NCBI GenBank assembly: GCA_030528525.1
Contig: JAUMYT010000016.1
Span: 1 to 46,482 of the forward strand
Direction of reading: 5' to 3'
DNA from: Pasteurellaceae bacterium
GTDB lineage: Bacteria > Pseudomonadota > Gammaproteobacteria > Enterobacterales > Pasteurellaceae
DNA: 46,482 bases
The notes under the pieces are model-generated. The model was given only the letters and a program-made list of their open reading frames with translations, did not search any database and had not been told where the DNA came from. A program made the translations under genes and the position numbers. Below, one piece after another: positions 36,081 through 45,498 of this stretch. Position 1 is the stretch's first letter. Each line of letters opens with the position of its first letter.

Positions 36081-37400
36081 CTAGAAGTGAAGTAAGTCGT
36101 TAAATAAAGTGAATACCATCAGCCCTAAGACAAACATCAAACCAAACTGCTGGAACTTAACCTGTGCACTTTCAGGTAATGCCTTACCTTTCAGAGCCTC
36201 AATAGCAAAGCAGATTAATTTTCCGCCATCTAACGGAAGAATAGGAAACAGATTCATTACACCTAAATTCACGCTAATTAATGCCATAAATCCAAGATAG
36301 TAAACCCAACCAATTTCAACGGTGGTTCCCGCTCCTTTCGCAATAGAAATTGGCCCTCCCATATTTTTCAATGAAAGATCGCCTGTGAATAAATTTCCTA
36401 TAAATTGCAAAATAGTTTGAATCAGAGAACCCACTTTATAGACGCTTTTTTCCAATGCGGTAAGCATACCATACTTTAATTCAGTCCGATACTTATCCGC
36501 CAGTGGCTGATAGTGAGGCGAAATACCAATCAAATAGCGATCCTCTTCAGGCGATTTTATCGGTGTCAACTCAACATGATATTGAGAACCTGAACGCTCA
36601 AGTACTAATGACAATGGGTTTCCCGTTTTTACCTGAGCAATTAAGACATTCCAATCAAAGGGCTGCTGATTAACCGAAAGAATCTTATCCCCTTCACGCA
36701 CACCGGCTTTCGCTGCTGCGGAATGTTCGACCACCTGCTTAATGATTGGTTCAACCGTGCCACTTTTCGGACGAATTCCAAGGCTCGTGAGTGGACTTTG
36801 GCGATTGCCGTCGATCTGCCATTGGCTCAAATCAAGATAAAATGAGCGAGAGATATGTTCATCCACTAAATTCCCTGAAATTTCAACTTGCTTGGCTCCT
36901 ACTTTGCCAATTAATGCCAGTGTCGCTTCTTCCCAATCTTGTACCTCACGCCCATCAACTTGCTTAATTTCAAATTCTTCAGGCACTTTTGCTTGGGCGG
37001 CAATGCTTTCTGGCAAGACAGATCCGACCACAGGTTTTACTGTTGGAATACCTGCAATAAACACCGCCCAATACGCCAAAATTGCAAATAAAAAATTAGC
37101 GACTGGCCCAGCTAAAACAATAAATGTACGTTGTAAAACAGATTTAGATTCTACAGATTGTTCTTTTGAGAACGTATATTCTGCTTCACCCGCATACATC
37201 TGGACATAGCCACCCAATGGAATCAATGAAAAAGCAAATTCCGTGCCCTGTTTATCCGTTTTTCGCCACAGTACTTTACCAAAGCCAATCGAAAATCGAA
37301 TGACCTGCACGCCACATCGACGAGCTGCCCAAAAGTGTCCATATTCGTGAACAAACACCAATACGCAGATCAGCACAAAAAACGCTAAAATTGAGGTCAT
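36081..37400 (-). CDS. rseP: Site-2 zinc metalloprotease RseP
   Basis: 439 residues. HEYGH at 18–22 in the first helix and NLFPILPLDGGK near the C-terminus form the metal site; PDZ-like segments lie between (SVLPESIAAQAKV, AAAKAGVREGDKILSV). It is an intramembrane protease that cleaves RseA to release sigmaE and removes signal-peptide remnants. It lies between cdsA (8-bp gap) and bamA (51-bp gap). Confidence 0.96.
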   Translation of the reverse strand: MTSILAFFVLICVLVFVHEYGHFWAARRCGVQVIRFSIGFGKVLWRKTDKQGTEFAFSLIPLGGYVQMYAGEAEYTFSKEQSVESKSVLQRTFIVLAGPVANFLFAILAYWAVFIAGIPTVKPVVGSVLPESIAAQAKVPEEFEIKQVDGREVQDWEEATLALIGKVGAKQVEISGNLVDEHISRSFYLDLSQWQIDGNRQSPLTSLGIRPKSGTVEPIIKQVVEHSAAAKAGVREGDKILSVNQQPFDWNVLIAQVKTGNPLSLVLERSGSQYHVELTPIKSPEEDRYLIGISPHYQPLADKYRTELKYGMLTALEKSVYKVGSLIQTILQFIGNLFTGDLSLKNMGGPISIAKGAGTTVEIGWVYYLGFMALISVNLGVMNLFPILPLDGGKLICFAIEALKGKALPESAQVKFQQFGLMFVLGLMVFTLFNDLLHF

Positions 37401-37408
37401 ATTTGCCC

Positions 37409-38278
37409 TTAGAGTAAAAAGAAAAAACCAATAGCGAAAACTGGAACGGCAGCAGTCAAACTATCAATACGGTCTAAAATACCGCCATGTCCCGGAATAA
37501 GATTACTGCTGTCTTTAATACCTGCTTGGCGTTTAAACATACTTTCGGTCAAATCACCAATAATCGAAATTGCCACAGTTACCGTCGACAATACAATAAA
37601 TGGCAATGTAGCCAGCTCACGCCCAAATACATTTTCAGGGGTAACATTTAAGAAAAGTGTTGCAATGATCGCAGAAGTCATCACTCCACCAATAGCACCT
37701 TCCCAAGATTTTCCCGGAGAAACTTTCGGGGCGAGTTTGTGCTTACCCAAGGCACGACCGACGAAATATGCACCCGTATCGGCTGCCCACACCAACAAGA
37801 AAACGTAAAGTAACAGATAAGTGCCTTGATATGCATCAAGATGATAATGATAAAAACGTAGTGCTAATACGCCAATCAAGAAGGGAATTAAGGTACTAAA
37901 GCCAAAAATAAATTTCGCCACGATGGATTTACTCCACCACGTAGATGATTTCGGATACGAAACAACCAACACAATAGCAATTAGCCACCAAATTCCCCCC
38001 ACAAACAGCAGTGGCGTTGTTTCATCTGTCAGAAAACGAGCGGCTTGGATATAGTGGCTGCTCGCCATCATAGGGAAAATCAATACACCAAAGGCAACAA
38101 AAGCCACCAATGCACGAGCAATTGGGCGTTTAAACCCAGCAAATTGCGCCCACTCCCACATGCCAAGCACGACAATCGCAGTCAATGCCAAAGTAAAAAG
38201 CAATGGCGGTAACCAAAACAAGGCAACGATTGCCACCACTAACATCACAATCGCTGATAAAACACGTTGTTTAAGCAT
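37409..38278 (-). CDS. cdsA: Phosphatidate cytidylyltransferase CdsA
   Basis: 289 residues with about eight membrane helices. The signature at the C-terminus reads SMFKRQAGIKDSSNLIPGHG then GILDRIDSL, matching the PROSITE CDS pattern S-x-x-KR-x4-KD-x-G...HGG-x-x-DR-x-D. It makes CDP-diacylglycerol for phospholipid synthesis in the inner membrane. It follows uppS by 23 bp. Confidence 0.96.
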   Translation of the reverse strand: MLKQRVLSAIVMLVVAIVALFWLPPLLFTLALTAIVVLGMWEWAQFAGFKRPIARALVAFVAFGVLIFPMMASSHYIQAARFLTDETTPLLFVGGIWWLIAIVLVVSYPKSSTWWSKSIVAKFIFGFSTLIPFLIGVLALRFYHYHLDAYQGTYLLLYVFLLVWAADTGAYFVGRALGKHKLAPKVSPGKSWEGAIGGVMTSAIIATLFLNVTPENVFGRELATLPFIVLSTVTVAISIIGDLTESMFKRQAGIKDSSNLIPGHGGILDRIDSLTAAVPVFAIGFFFLL

Positions 38279-38301
38279 TGAATTTTCCTTTTAATTGAGG
38301 G

Positions 38302-39018
38302 TTAATTTGTGCTACCGAAACGGCGATCGCGTTGTTGATACGCCAAAATTGCTTCGCTAAATACCTGCTCATTAAAATCAGGCCAAAGCACAGGGGTAAA
38401 ATAAAGTTCCGCATAAGCAATCTGCCACAGCAAGAAATTACTGATCCGCTGCTCGCCACTGGTTCGAATAAGCAAATCAACTTGTGGCTGGCTCCCTGTC
38501 GCCAATGCTTGCTGAAACCGAGCATACGTGATGTCCTCAGGAATGATTTCTCCCTGCTGTACTTGTCTGGCCAGCGTCTGCGTTGCATGGACAATATCCC
38601 AATAACCACCATAATTCGCCGCAACATTTAGCGTCAATCCAGTATTATTTGCGGTTAACGCTTCAGACTGTTCAATTCGTTGTTGTAAATGAGAGCTAAA
38701 TGCCGATTTATCACCAATAATTTTCAGGCGAATATTATTTTTATGGAGCATTTTCACCTCGGAATCCAACGCTTTCATAAAAAGGTGCATCAACGCAGAA
38801 ACTTCATTTTCGGGGCGGTTCCAATTTTCGCTACTAAAAGCATACAAGGTAAGCACTTTGATCTGATGCCGAGCGGCAAAATTCACCGCTGCTCGCACCG
38901 CCTTTACGCCATTTTGATGACCAAAAATGCGTAATTTGCCTTGTTGCTTTGCCCAACGACCATTACCATCCATAATAATCGCAACATGTTGGGGCATATT
39001 ATTCCGATCAAAATCCAC
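38302..39018 (-). CDS. uppS: Undecaprenyl diphosphate synthase
   Basis: 238 residues from a GTG at 39018; the N-terminus [20 protein letters not shown] resembles Haemophilus UppS at its start, so GTG is preferred over the ATG at 38997. Motifs: [13 protein letters not shown] (about 16–28), [13 protein letters not shown] (about 68–80), and [15 protein letters not shown] with LYF/WPDF near the C-terminus. It makes C55-PP, the lipid carrier for cell wall precursors. First gene of the cluster; no promoter was fixed. Confidence 0.96.
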   Translation of the reverse strand: MDFDRNNMPQHVAIIMDGNGRWAKQQGKLRIFGHQNGVKAVRAAVNFAARHQIKVLTLYAFSSENWNRPENEVSALMHLFMKALDSEVKMLHKNNIRLKIIGDKSAFSSHLQQRIEQSEALTANNTGLTLNVAANYGGYWDIVHATQTLARQVQQGEIIPEDITYARFQQALATGSQPQVDLLIRTSGEQRISNFLLWQIAYAELYFTPVLWPDFNEQVFSEAILAYQQRDRRFGSTN

Positions 39019-39120
39019 AGTAACTCACTTAGTTTCAATGCTTAGAATGCAAAATGTTGCCACTATACCATTAACAAGATATAGAGTGAAATAAAATGTC
39101 TGGAGCACGTTTGTAAGAGG

Positions 39121-39158
39121 CTTACAAGGGGGCGAGAAATAACGACTTTTTGCAAAAC
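39121..39158 (+). repeat. Interspersed ~37-bp repeat, copy between tyrS and uppS
   Basis: TTACAAGGGGGCGAGAAATAA is split across 39122–39142 and is followed by CGACTTTTTGCAAAA. A short TTGTAAG/CTTACAA hairpin straddles its left end (39111–39127). Confidence 0.78.
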
Positions 39159-39218
39159 GCTCAATGCGACACGATACAAAGGGATAATGCCACTTGTGCT
39201 TATCCCTATCTCTTAGAC

Positions 39219-40412
39219 TTAACGTAATGTTATCCGAGCAAATTTACGTTTTCCAACCTGATAAACAGCCGTGGTACCTACGTTGATAATCTGTTTTGGA
39301 TCAATCACTTTCTCGCCGTCTATCTTCACACCGCCTTGATTGACAGAGCGAATGGCTTCAGAAGTAGAAGGGACTAAACCTGCTTCTTTAAGCAAATTCG
39401 CCAAGCCCATTTCGCCCTCAAAAGTGAACTCTGGCATTTCATCTGGCATTGCTCCTTTTTGGAAACGGTTGATGAACTCCTGCTCGGCGGCATCGGCATC
39501 AGTTTCGCTGTGGAAGCGTGCAATAATCTCTTTAGCGAGTAAAATCTTCACATCACGTGGGTTTTTGCCATTGGCGACATCCGCTTTGAGCTGTGCGATC
39601 TCTTCAAGCGGTCGGAAAGAGAGTAAATTGTACCAATCCCACATCAATTCATCAGAAATCGACATCACTTTGCCGAACATTTCGCTTGGGGCTTCGGTGA
39701 CACCGATATAGTTACCGAGTGATTTCGACATTTTTTTCTCGCCATCTAAACCGACTAGCAATGGCAAGGTCATCGCCACTTGCGGTTTTTGCCCTGCGGA
39801 TTTCTGTAATTCACGTCCAATCAACAAGTTGAACGTTTGGTCTGTACCACCTAATTCGATATCCGCTTCTAACGCCACGGAATCGTGACCTTGCAATAAT
39901 GGGTAGATAAATTCGTGGATCGCAATCGGCTGGTTATTACCAAAGCGTTTTTTGAAATCATCACGTTCAAGCATTCGGGCTACGGTGTAATTGGAGGCAA
40001 GGCGGATCATTCCTTCTGTACCAAGTTCTCCAAGCCATTTGGAGTTAAACTCAATACGAGTTTTTTGCGGATCGAGAATTTTGAAAATTTGCTCTTTGTA
40101 GGTTTCCGCATTGCGTTGCACATCTTCACGAGTCAGCGGTGGACGGGTACTGTTTTTGCCTGACGGATCACCGACCATTCCAGTGAAATCGCCGATCAAG
40201 AAGATCACTTCGTGTCCGAGTTGTTGGAATTGGCGTAATTTGTTAAGCACAACAGTATGCCCCAAATGAATATCAGGTGCGGTTGGATCCGCTCCAAGTT
40301 TGACACGCAATGGGCGGTTTTCTTTAAGTTTTTCGATTAAATCGGCTTCTGAATAGACATCTTCCACGCCACGTTTCAGTTCCGCAAGCGTGGTTTCAAG
40401 AGATAGGCTCAT
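39219..40412 (-). CDS. tyrS: Tyrosyl-tRNA synthetase
   Basis: 397 residues. Class I signatures are HLGH at 49–52 (HIGH box, in [13 protein letters not shown]) and [10 protein letters not shown] near 234 (KMSKS). The C-terminal S4-like RNA-binding domain begins at about 335 ([17 protein letters not shown]). It belongs to the shorter-spaced TyrRS group seen in Haemophilus, distinct from E. coli TyrS. It charges tRNA-Tyr with tyrosine. Confidence 0.96.
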   Translation of the reverse strand: MSLSLETTLAELKRGVEDVYSEADLIEKLKENRPLRVKLGADPTAPDIHLGHTVVLNKLRQFQQLGHEVIFLIGDFTGMVGDPSGKNSTRPPLTREDVQRNAETYKEQIFKILDPQKTRIEFNSKWLGELGTEGMIRLASNYTVARMLERDDFKKRFGNNQPIAIHEFIYPLLQGHDSVALEADIELGGTDQTFNLLIGRELQKSAGQKPQVAMTLPLLVGLDGEKKMSKSLGNYIGVTEAPSEMFGKVMSISDELMWDWYNLLSFRPLEEIAQLKADVANGKNPRDVKILLAKEIIARFHSETDADAAEQEFINRFQKGAMPDEMPEFTFEGEMGLANLLKEAGLVPSTSEAIRSVNQGGVKIDGEKVIDPKQIINVGTTAVYQVGKRKFARITLR

Positions 40413-40506
40413 TAATTTTCCTTGTAATTTGATGCTGAAAAATGAGATGCATTATAGCGAAATCTGGCTTAAAAGCGAATGCAAGGGGAAACTTGAATGC
40501 GACATT

Positions 40507-40538
40507 AAAAAAATCCCTGAAAGTATACTTGCAGGGAT
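40507..40538 (-). terminator. Terminator of the Nramp-like gene
   Basis: On the minus strand ATCCCTG/CAGGGAT with a 12-nt loop, then T7, 18 bp after the stop codon. Confidence 0.82.
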
Positions 40539-40555
40539 CTTTTATTTTCATTTTA

Positions 40556-41815
40556 TTAGCCAAGCAGTCCAGCTTGATGGGCGATAAATAGGAGTGTAAA
40601 GCCAGTGAGATAGAGCAAACCGATAATGGAGAGCCAGAATAGTCCACCTTTAACACGGTGTTCGCCTTTTAAGACCAACGATAAGTTTAGCCACGCAAAA
40701 ATTGGGGTGGAGACGAAGGAGCAGATCATCGCAAAGCGGAGCATTGTCGCTACATCGCTCATAAACATGGTGATAATCACAATACCAGCCGCTGACGCAA
40801 GAGTCATCCACAAATTCAACGCCATTTGTGAGCTTTCCGTTTTATTCATCAATAACCGCAAACTTTCTGCATTGGCACGAGAATAGCCGTCAATGACGGT
40901 AATGGTGGTGCCGAGCATACACATAAAGGCAATGAAGGCAATCAACATTCTCGACCAATCGCCAATCGCATAGGCGTACATTTTGATCAGCTGGGCGATA
41001 TATTTCACCCCTGCTTTTTCAACGACTTCGCCCGAGCCATATTGCACCAAGGCACCTAATGCTAAGAACACCAACGCCAAAACTGCTGTGCCGATATAGC
41101 CCACGTTAAAATCAAACAAACCATCACGATAGCTCACTTTAGCAAAACGTTTTTTCGCTACCACCCACATTGAATTGACCGCAGAAATCTCAATCGGGGC
41201 GGGCATCCAGCCCATTAACGCCACGATAAACGCAAGTGATGCCAAATTCCACGGCGAAGGTTCCACAAATTCAGGCACCATTACGCTACCTTTGAATGCG
41301 GCAATAATCACCGCAGACACCGTTGAAATCGTCAAAGCAATCATAATCAGCTTGGAAAAACGGTCTAACGCCCGATATTTACCAATCAATAACAAGCCCC
41401 AAGTGCTAGCAATTACAATAGTGCTTAATTGCGGAATGGTTAAGCCGAGTGATGATGGCAACATAAAGCTTAAAATGGCAGCGGTGACAATCCCCACGCC
41501 TGCGGTGTTCACCATTGTAGCGAATACGTTCAAGAGAAAGAAAATCCAGAGATAAACCTTGCCTTTTTCTTTATAGCCTTCAAGCAAGGTTTTGTTGGAC
41601 GCTAAGGTATATTGTGCCCCAAAGCGGAAGAATGGATATTTGAATAGATTGGCTAAAATAATGATGATGGCTAACTGCCAGCCATAAATCGCCCCTGATT
41701 GGGTGGAGGCGATAATATGTGAACCACCCACCGCCGCCGATGCCATTAAAATGCCTGGCCCCATTGCCGCAAATTTGCTTTTCCACGTAGATGTGGTTTC
41801 TGAATGTTGTGTCAT
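40556..41815 (-). CDS. Nramp-family transporter lacking canonical metal motifs
   Basis: 419 residues, about eleven hydrophobic segments in the LeuT/Nramp order. TM1 reads MGPGILMASAAVGGSHIIAS (18–37): the usual DPGN is replaced by VGGSH (29–33). TM6 has GWMPAPIEIS (202–211), keeping the Met but with Ala in place of the His of the MPH motif. The helix lengths and the YSRANAESLRLL loop fit divergent bacterial Nramp relatives. Canonical Nramps import Mn and Fe with protons; substitution of these ligands means the substrate is probably different and cannot be named. RBS AAGGAAAAC precedes the ATG. Its own terminator follows. Confidence 0.8.
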   Translation of the reverse strand: MTQHSETTSTWKSKFAAMGPGILMASAAVGGSHIIASTQSGAIYGWQLAIIIILANLFKYPFFRFGAQYTLASNKTLLEGYKEKGKVYLWIFFLLNVFATMVNTAGVGIVTAAILSFMLPSSLGLTIPQLSTIVIASTWGLLLIGKYRALDRFSKLIMIALTISTVSAVIIAAFKGSVMVPEFVEPSPWNLASLAFIVALMGWMPAPIEISAVNSMWVVAKKRFAKVSYRDGLFDFNVGYIGTAVLALVFLALGALVQYGSGEVVEKAGVKYIAQLIKMYAYAIGDWSRMLIAFIAFMCMLGTTITVIDGYSRANAESLRLLMNKTESSQMALNLWMTLASAAGIVIITMFMSDVATMLRFAMICSFVSTPIFAWLNLSLVLKGEHRVKGGLFWLSIIGLLYLTGFTLLFIAHQAGLLG

Positions 41816-41844
41816 AGTTTTCCTTTTTGTTATTAAGTTGTAAT

Positions 41845-41866
41845 GAACGTGATTTTAATCACAAAA
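41845..41866. promoter_or_regulatory. Candidate CRP-binding site
   Basis: CGTGA-N6-TCACA centred at about 41855.5, one base off the symmetric TGTGA-N6-TCACA. It lies 40 bp before the Nramp-like start codon. It is too close for a classical activator of that gene, so repression or a longer arrangement is possible. Confidence 0.5.
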
Positions 41867-42071
41867 CAGTAAAAACAACAAGGAAAAATCAACACAAAAC
41901 ACTAAAAAATGCAAAAATACAGAAAAATATAAATAAAACAAACTAAAAAACGTTTATTTATAAAATCAATTAGATTTTTATCCTGATTTTCTGCAAATTT
42001 CCCGATGAATGTTGGGTTTACTCGCTTTTTTCACCGCTTTTCGCCTTGCCTCACCCCAGCAAGATAACAAA
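41867..42071. other. AT-rich intergenic stretch
   Basis: The first part (to about 41990) is very A-rich on this strand with frequent A4–A6 runs, which would favour bent DNA. The rest (41990–42060) is mixed sequence with no gene, hairpin or repeat that I can name. Confidence 0.4.
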
Positions 42072-42098
42072 TTGCACAAAAAAAAAACAATATATAAT
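42072..42098 (+). promoter_or_regulatory. Promoter of the Sel1–MBL–Sel1 operon with A10 tract in the spacer
   Basis: TTGCAC (42072–42077) and TATAAT (42093–42098) are separated by 15 bp, of which ten are an uninterrupted A tract (42078–42087). Slipped-strand changes of the tract would alter the spacer length and so promoter strength. Confidence 0.65.
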
Positions 42099-42132
42099 TG
42101 AAAAACAACCAACTCTTTTTTAATGAGTCTTT

Positions 42133-42561
42133 ATGAAAATCGTTAAAACGTTACTTTTATCCAGCCTACTTGCCACCGCCGCATTCTACGCACAGGCACT
42201 TTCCCCAGAAGAGCAATTTGAACAGGGGGTAACCGCTTATAAACAAGGCAATTATCAAAAAGCCCATGAACTTTTCTTACCTTTAGCGGAGCAAGGTGAG
42301 GCAAAAGCTCAATTCAATTTAGGAGTAATGTATAAGGAAGGGGAAGGGATAAAACAAGATGATTATCAAGCGTTCAAATGGTTTGAAAAAGCCGCAGAGC
42401 AAGGTGAGGCACCGGCTCAAATAGCGTTAGGTGGAATGTATGCTTTAGGAAAAGGCGTGGAGCCGAATCGCAATCTTGCAAGAAAATGGATAGGCTTAGC
42501 TTGTGATAATGGCTTGCAAGTGGCTTGTGATCTCTACCGTGAATTACATGTAGGGAAATAA
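42133..42561 (+). CDS. Small secreted Sel1-repeat protein
   Basis: 142 residues. Signal peptide IVKTLLLSSLLATAAFYAQA with cleavage after AQA (near 22). The mature part has a TPR-like helix pair (EQGVTAYKQGNYQKAHELF), two clear Sel1 repeats (AKAQFNLGVMYKEGEGIKQD and APAQIALGGMYALGKGVEPN), and a C-terminal half repeat LACDNGLQVACDLY with a C-x7-C pair. It is expected in the periplasm, where Sel1 repeats mediate protein contacts. First gene of a three-gene operon; one base separates its stop from the next start. Specific function is unknown. Confidence 0.85.
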   Translation: MKIVKTLLLSSLLATAAFYAQALSPEEQFEQGVTAYKQGNYQKAHELFLPLAEQGEAKAQFNLGVMYKEGEGIKQDDYQAFKWFEKAAEQGEAPAQIALGGMYALGKGVEPNRNLARKWIGLACDNGLQVACDLYRELHVGK

Positions 42562-42562
42562 G

Positions 42563-43708
42563 ATGAGTGTTTCATTGCAATGCGAATTTTGGGCAGTGGG
42601 GCAAGGCTTATTTTCTAGCGGTAAAATTTTAAGTGGGGGCAACCCCACTTTTAGTTGGGTGTATGATTGTGGAACAGTTTCTCGGAAAATTTTTCTAGAA
42701 AATGCCATTGATCAAATGGTTTCCCAATATTCTGAACCTGAACTTGATTTATTGGTAATTTCTCATTTCGATAAAGATCATATTAGTGGTTTACCTTATT
42801 TATTAGGCAAAAAATCGGCTAATTATTGGCTACTCCCTTATGCCCCACTTTGGCAACGTTTGCTTATTCTACTTATGCAAGATAACGATATTCAGGAAGA
42901 TGAATTTGAATTTTATCTCAACCCTATTCAATATCTTGAAACACACTATCCTGAAGCTATTCAAGGCAAAACGATTTTGCTTGTGCCAAGCACAGAGCAA
43001 GCAGTCAGAGTGTCAGAAAATCACGATGATAATGATGTTTTTTATTTTGTGCCACAGGATCCACAAGATGAAACTATGGCAGATGAAGTGGCTTTATGGA
43101 ATAGGAAAAGTAAAGCGGAAGTCACTGTGGTTGATCCAACCAAAGCTATGCAACATCAAGGTGTTGAGTCTATTCCTTACAATATGCCACTTTCTTATTT
43201 ACCTAAACAGTCAGCTAATCTCAACCAATTCCAAATAGATGTTCAAAATATAGTACAGTCAAATTTATCTACTCAAAATAAAATCAAACAATTACGCCAT
43301 CATTATGATCAACATTTTGGCAAACACTCATTAAATCGCAATATCATTTCACTTTTCTTATATATTTCTACTGTGCTACCTACCAACCAAAAACCATCGA
43401 AACAAAAAACAGCGGTGTTGTATTGTGGCGATGGCGACTTACATAATCCGTTATATGTGGATTTATTAGAAAATGCTCTCACGCCAGCACGTTTTACGAA
43501 TATCTATGTTTTCCAAGTGCCACATCACGGAGCAGAAAGCAATAGTTACAATGGCTTAGCTCAACATATTCAGCCTGCTACCAGCATTTTTTCAGCAAGA
43601 CCAGACGATAAACGATATTCACACCCTTCTTCCCAAGTACTTAGAGATTTTGCCGCATATCGACCACAAATTACAGACACTACAAATACGATCTCGTTTT
43701 CAATATAA
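42563..43708 (+). CDS. ComEC-like metallo-beta-lactamase-fold protein
   Basis: 381 residues, no signal peptide or membrane helix, so probably cytoplasmic. An N-terminal AVGQGLFSSG strand-turn (11–20), VYDCGT (34–38), the metal motif SHFDKDHISG (67–76, HxDxDH type as in the ComEC/Rec2 C-terminal domain), YCGDGD (287–292, the GD motif) and VPHHGAESNS (319–328) make a nearly complete MBL active site. A middle region of about 150 residues (about 110–260) is not assignable. Family relatives hydrolyse nucleic acids or phosphodiesters; the substrate here is unknown. It is sandwiched between two Sel1-repeat genes, one base after the first and nine before the second. Confidence 0.82.
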   Translation: MSVSLQCEFWAVGQGLFSSGKILSGGNPTFSWVYDCGTVSRKIFLENAIDQMVSQYSEPELDLLVISHFDKDHISGLPYLLGKKSANYWLLPYAPLWQRLLILLMQDNDIQEDEFEFYLNPIQYLETHYPEAIQGKTILLVPSTEQAVRVSENHDDNDVFYFVPQDPQDETMADEVALWNRKSKAEVTVVDPTKAMQHQGVESIPYNMPLSYLPKQSANLNQFQIDVQNIVQSNLSTQNKIKQLRHHYDQHFGKHSLNRNIISLFLYISTVLPTNQKPSKQKTAVLYCGDGDLHNPLYVDLLENALTPARFTNIYVFQVPHHGAESNSYNGLAQHIQPATSIFSARPDDKRYSHPSSQVLRDFAAYRPQITDTTNTISFSI

Positions 43709-43717
43709 GGACAACCA

Positions 43718-45490
43718 ATGAACAAAAAACTCTCTCTTCTTATCACCACCGTTATTTTAGGGGCGGGTGCCGCTGGTGGTTATGTTTATTATCAACATCA
43801 AGCCGAAAAATTAGAAATTCAATATATGAATGTGAAACGCTTGTTTGATGACGAAAAATATCACGAAGCCTTGAGCCAATTTCAGCCCCTTGCGGAACAA
43901 GGGCACGCTCTATCGCAATTTACTCTGTACAAAATGTATGCTGAAGGCAAAGGTGTTCGCTACAATTTAGAACAAGCGGTATTTTGGTTGCAAAAAGCGG
44001 CAGAAAATGGAGAGGCAGATGCACAGGCAATCTTGGCTCGGCATTATCGACAGGGAAAAGGCATCAATCACGATCTCAAATTAGCGGTGCATTGGTTAGA
44101 AAAAGCGGCTAAGGCAAATCATTCAGAAGCATTAAATCATTTGGGCGAACTCTATCGCGATGGCATTGGTGTACAAAAAAATATCAAAAAAGCGGTGGAG
44201 TTATTTGAAAAATCCGCTGAACAAAATAACGCTGATGCCAACTGGAATTTGGCTTTACTGTATAAAGAAGGCGATGGAGTTGAAAAAGATGAAGAAAAAT
44301 TTAACAAATGCAAAGCTACCGCAGCCCATTGGGGAAATAAAGATGCTCAATATTATTTTGGGCGTGAATCTTATAAGTTAGCACAAGAAACAGAAAAATT
44401 ATTTGGAGACACATCTTTATACAAACTTGCTATTGATTTTATTACCAAAGCCGCCGAGCAAGATCACGCCGATGCCCAATATCTGTTGGCGGAAATCTAT
44501 TACGATAGCAAAGGCGTGGAGAAAAATCTGTACCGAGCAGCCAAATGGTATGAAAAAGCGGCGGAAAATGGCAATAAAGACAGCTATTTTCGTTTGGGGT
44601 ATATGTATGATGCAGGAGAAGGAGTGGAAGAGAATGAATACACAGCGATTAAATGGTATAAAAAAGCAGCGGATAATGGCAATAAAACAGCACAATTTAA
44701 CTTAGCTCTCATTTATGCGGAACAGCAAAAAGGAAAAGAAGCTGTACAATTGTTGTTGCCATTAGCAGAAGAAGGGCATTATAAAGCTCAAGATATATTG
44801 GGCGATATTTATAAAAATGGTGATGGCGTTGCCCGTGATTATGCGGAAGCGGCGAAGTGGTACCAAAAAGCCGTGGATCAAGGTTATGATGTTTCTCAAG
44901 TGGAATTAGGTTTACTTTATGAGAATGGCAATGGCGTAAAACAAGATAAAGCCAAAGCGGTGGAGCTGTATCGCAAAGCGGCAAATAAGGGCAATCAGTA
45001 TGCTCAAGTTAATCTTGGTTTTATGTATGAAACAGGGCAAGGCATCGCACAGGATGACAAACAAGCGGTGAGTTGGTATGAAAAATCAGCCAACCAAGGC
45101 AATGTGCGAGCAATGAAACTTTTGGCAAATCTTTATTTAGACGGCAAAGGCGTTACTAAAAGCGAGAAAAAAGCGATCGAGTGGTATGAAAAAGCAGCGA
45201 ATAAAGGCGACAGTGATGCCCAATTTGAGCTAGGTTTACGCTATGCGAACGGAGATGGTGTACCACAAAATCACGCTAAAGCGATTGAGTGGTACCGCAA
45301 AGCGGCACTACAAGGCAATGGTGGGGCTTGGAATAATTTGGCGGTGCTGAAAGCTAATGGCTATCCAGTGGAATCGCTTTACTACCATTCCCAAAGTTTT
45401 ATCTTCGTTCGGCAAATGTACGAACAAGCCTGTAAACTGGGCGACCAAAAAGGCTGTGAGAATTATAAAAATTACAAAGGGCTTTACTAA
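43718..45490 (+). CDS. Large membrane-anchored Sel1-repeat protein
   Basis: 590 residues. An N-terminal membrane helix (about 6–26, LSLLITTVILGAGAAGGYVY) with no lipobox Cys or obvious cleavage site, then about 13 tandem Sel1 repeats (for example ADAQAILARHYRQGKGINHD, AQVNLGFMYETGQGIAQD), probably in the periplasm. The C-terminus QACKLGDQKGCENY repeats the C-x7-C arrangement of the small Sel1 protein. RBS AAGGAC precedes the start. The repeat-rich solenoid is suited to scaffolding. It closes the operon, followed by a strong terminator. Confidence 0.87.
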   Translation: MNKKLSLLITTVILGAGAAGGYVYYQHQAEKLEIQYMNVKRLFDDEKYHEALSQFQPLAEQGHALSQFTLYKMYAEGKGVRYNLEQAVFWLQKAAENGEADAQAILARHYRQGKGINHDLKLAVHWLEKAAKANHSEALNHLGELYRDGIGVQKNIKKAVELFEKSAEQNNADANWNLALLYKEGDGVEKDEEKFNKCKATAAHWGNKDAQYYFGRESYKLAQETEKLFGDTSLYKLAIDFITKAAEQDHADAQYLLAEIYYDSKGVEKNLYRAAKWYEKAAENGNKDSYFRLGYMYDAGEGVEENEYTAIKWYKKAADNGNKTAQFNLALIYAEQQKGKEAVQLLLPLAEEGHYKAQDILGDIYKNGDGVARDYAEAAKWYQKAVDQGYDVSQVELGLLYENGNGVKQDKAKAVELYRKAANKGNQYAQVNLGFMYETGQGIAQDDKQAVSWYEKSANQGNVRAMKLLANLYLDGKGVTKSEKKAIEWYEKAANKGDSDAQFELGLRYANGDGVPQNHAKAIEWYRKAALQGNGGAWNNLAVLKANGYPVESLYYHSQSFIFVRQMYEQACKLGDQKGCENYKNYKGLY

Positions 45491-45498
45491 TCTTGTGG

